This document shows, one piece after another, positions 4,919-5,476 of a stretch of 5,476 nucleotides of DNA. This DNA is from Actinomycetes bacterium (GTDB lineage Bacteria; Actinomycetota; Actinomycetes; Propionibacteriales; Propionibacteriaceae), in contig WQUE01000131.1 in assembly GCA_009785885.1 (NCBI GenBank), positions 1-5,476 of the forward strand, in the 5' to 3' direction. The number at the start of each line of letters is the position of its first letter. Positions within the stretch are counted from its first letter, which is position 1. The translations under genes and the position numbers were made by a program. The notes below the pieces were generated by a model. It was not told the DNA's origin, made no database searches, and worked only from the letters and a program-made list of their open reading frames with translations.

Positions 4919-5476
4919 TCAGCTCCTGTTCTCGGGAATGTCGATGGATCGCCCGGTCCGTGAGGATTCCATCGCGGCGAACACGGCGCGCATCGCCGTC
5001 AGCGCCTCGTCGGCGGGCATGGGGGAGGGCTTCTGCGCCCGGATCGCGTCGACGAAGGCGTCGATCACGCCGGAGGACGCCTGAGGGGCGTCGTTGGTCT
5101 GCATGGGCTCCACCGCGTGCTTCTCGGGGGGCAGGCCGGGACGTTCGACGATCAGCTGGTAGTCGGGGTCGTCGTAGATCCGCAAGATTCCCTCCGTCCC
5201 GCACAGCACGGTCGAGTTGTCCTCCGCTCCGTGGCGGCACCAGCTCGCGGTCATCGTGCCGACCGCGCCGTTGCTCAGCGTGTACACGGCGACGGCGTGG
5301 TCGTCGACGGGGATGGGCCGGCCGGCCGCGTCCTTCTTCTCGCATGTCGCGAGCTTCGCGCTCACCTGGACGACGCGCGCGCCGGTGAGGAAGTGGATCA
5401 GGTCGGTCTTGTGCACGCCGAGGTCGCCGATCGCCCCCATCGTCGTCATCGCCGGGTCGAAGAACCACGTGCCGGG
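4919..5476 (-). CDS. Gfo/Idh/MocA-family oxidoreductase, C-terminal part (5' truncated)
   Basis: Last 185 residues of an NAD(P)-dependent sugar or cyclitol dehydrogenase. The frame runs open through the right window edge, beginning P-G-T-W-F-F-D-P-A, so the N-terminal Rossmann fold (G-x-G-x-x-G and E-K-P motifs) lies outside. The visible part is the substrate-binding alpha/beta domain. Its hallmark G-A-I-G-D-L-G-V-H-K-T-D (5437-5402) contains the Asp and His that contribute to catalysis in this family. Later strands include N-G-A-V-G-T-M-T-A-S-W and G-T-E-G-I-L-R-I-Y. The end, A-F-V-D-A-I-R ... P-M-P-A-D-E-A-L-T-A-M-R-A-V-F-A-A-M-E-S-S-R-T-G-R, is the standard C-terminal helix region. An internal ATG at 5449 is not the start, because it lies within this domain. 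It likely oxidises the pathway's entry substrate. The exact sugar cannot be read from this part. Confidence 0.94.
   Translation of the reverse strand, partial: PGTWFFDPAMTTMGAIGDLGVHKTDLIHFLTGARVVQVSAKLATCEKKDAAGRPIPVDDHAVAVYTLSNGAVGTMTASWCRHGAEDNSTVLCGTEGILRIYDDPDYQLIVERPGLPPEKHAVEPMQTNDAPQASSGVIDAFVDAIRAQKPSPMPADEALTAMRAVFAAMESSRTGRSIDIPENRS

Noticed and set aside
3783..5468. 561-aa minus-strand open frame over the dehydrogenase and isomerase genes
   Set aside because: It is a shifted frame of the genuine minus-strand genes with an Arg-rich, motif-free translation.

Overview
The window is high-GC DNA (by eye about 70% G+C) with strong G/C third-position bias. It has SD-led starts next to a probable leaderless start, and TANNNT-type -10 boxes. 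With a NarL/LuxR response regulator and a Pro-rich ABC-2 exporter, this points to an actinomycete (Actinomycetota). I cannot assign a genus. Coding density is very high. All genes look chromosomal and intact except the two cut by the window edges. I see no mobile elements, tRNA/rRNA genes or CRISPR arrays.

Left half, plus strand (1-3133): the 3' end of a NarL/LuxR-type response regulator, then a 116-bp gap with a TAGGCT -10 box. Next is a 172-aa protein with a zinc ribbon, a PH-like fold and a regular glycine zipper. It is followed 10 bp later by an ABC-2 type exporter pair: an ATPase with a 90-residue Pro-rich tail, and a six-helix permease that starts in an ATGA overlap and has a Pro/Tyr-rich N-terminus. 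The ATPase appears to have its own promoter: the TAG stop of the preceding gene is also the start of a TAGGCT -10 box 7 nt before the ATG. This is the arrangement of leaderless actinobacterial genes. The same TAGGCTG...ACACCCA block also heads the zinc-ribbon gene, so the two units may be co-expressed, possibly under the adjacent response regulator.

Right half, minus strand (3139-5476): a sugar or cyclitol catabolic cluster, read right to left. It holds the C-terminal part of a Gfo/Idh/MocA NAD(P)-dependent dehydrogenase, a sugar-phosphate isomerase/epimerase (AP-endonuclease-2 TIM barrel) 3 bp downstream, then a 106-bp gap with an AT-rich -10-like box, and a fumarylacetoacetate-hydrolase (FAH) family enzyme. 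The logic is oxidation, then isomerisation/epimerisation, then hydration or C-C bond cleavage of a ketoacid-type intermediate. The substrate cannot be read from the sequence. The two halves converge, with only 5 bp between the permease and FAH stop codons.

No clearly novel defence or mobile system is visible. The least ordinary elements are the zinc-ribbon/PH/glycine-zipper protein tied to the exporter, the duplicated promoter module, the Pro-rich tract across the ATPase-permease junction, and an FAH enzyme lacking the usual N-Y-x-x-H motif.
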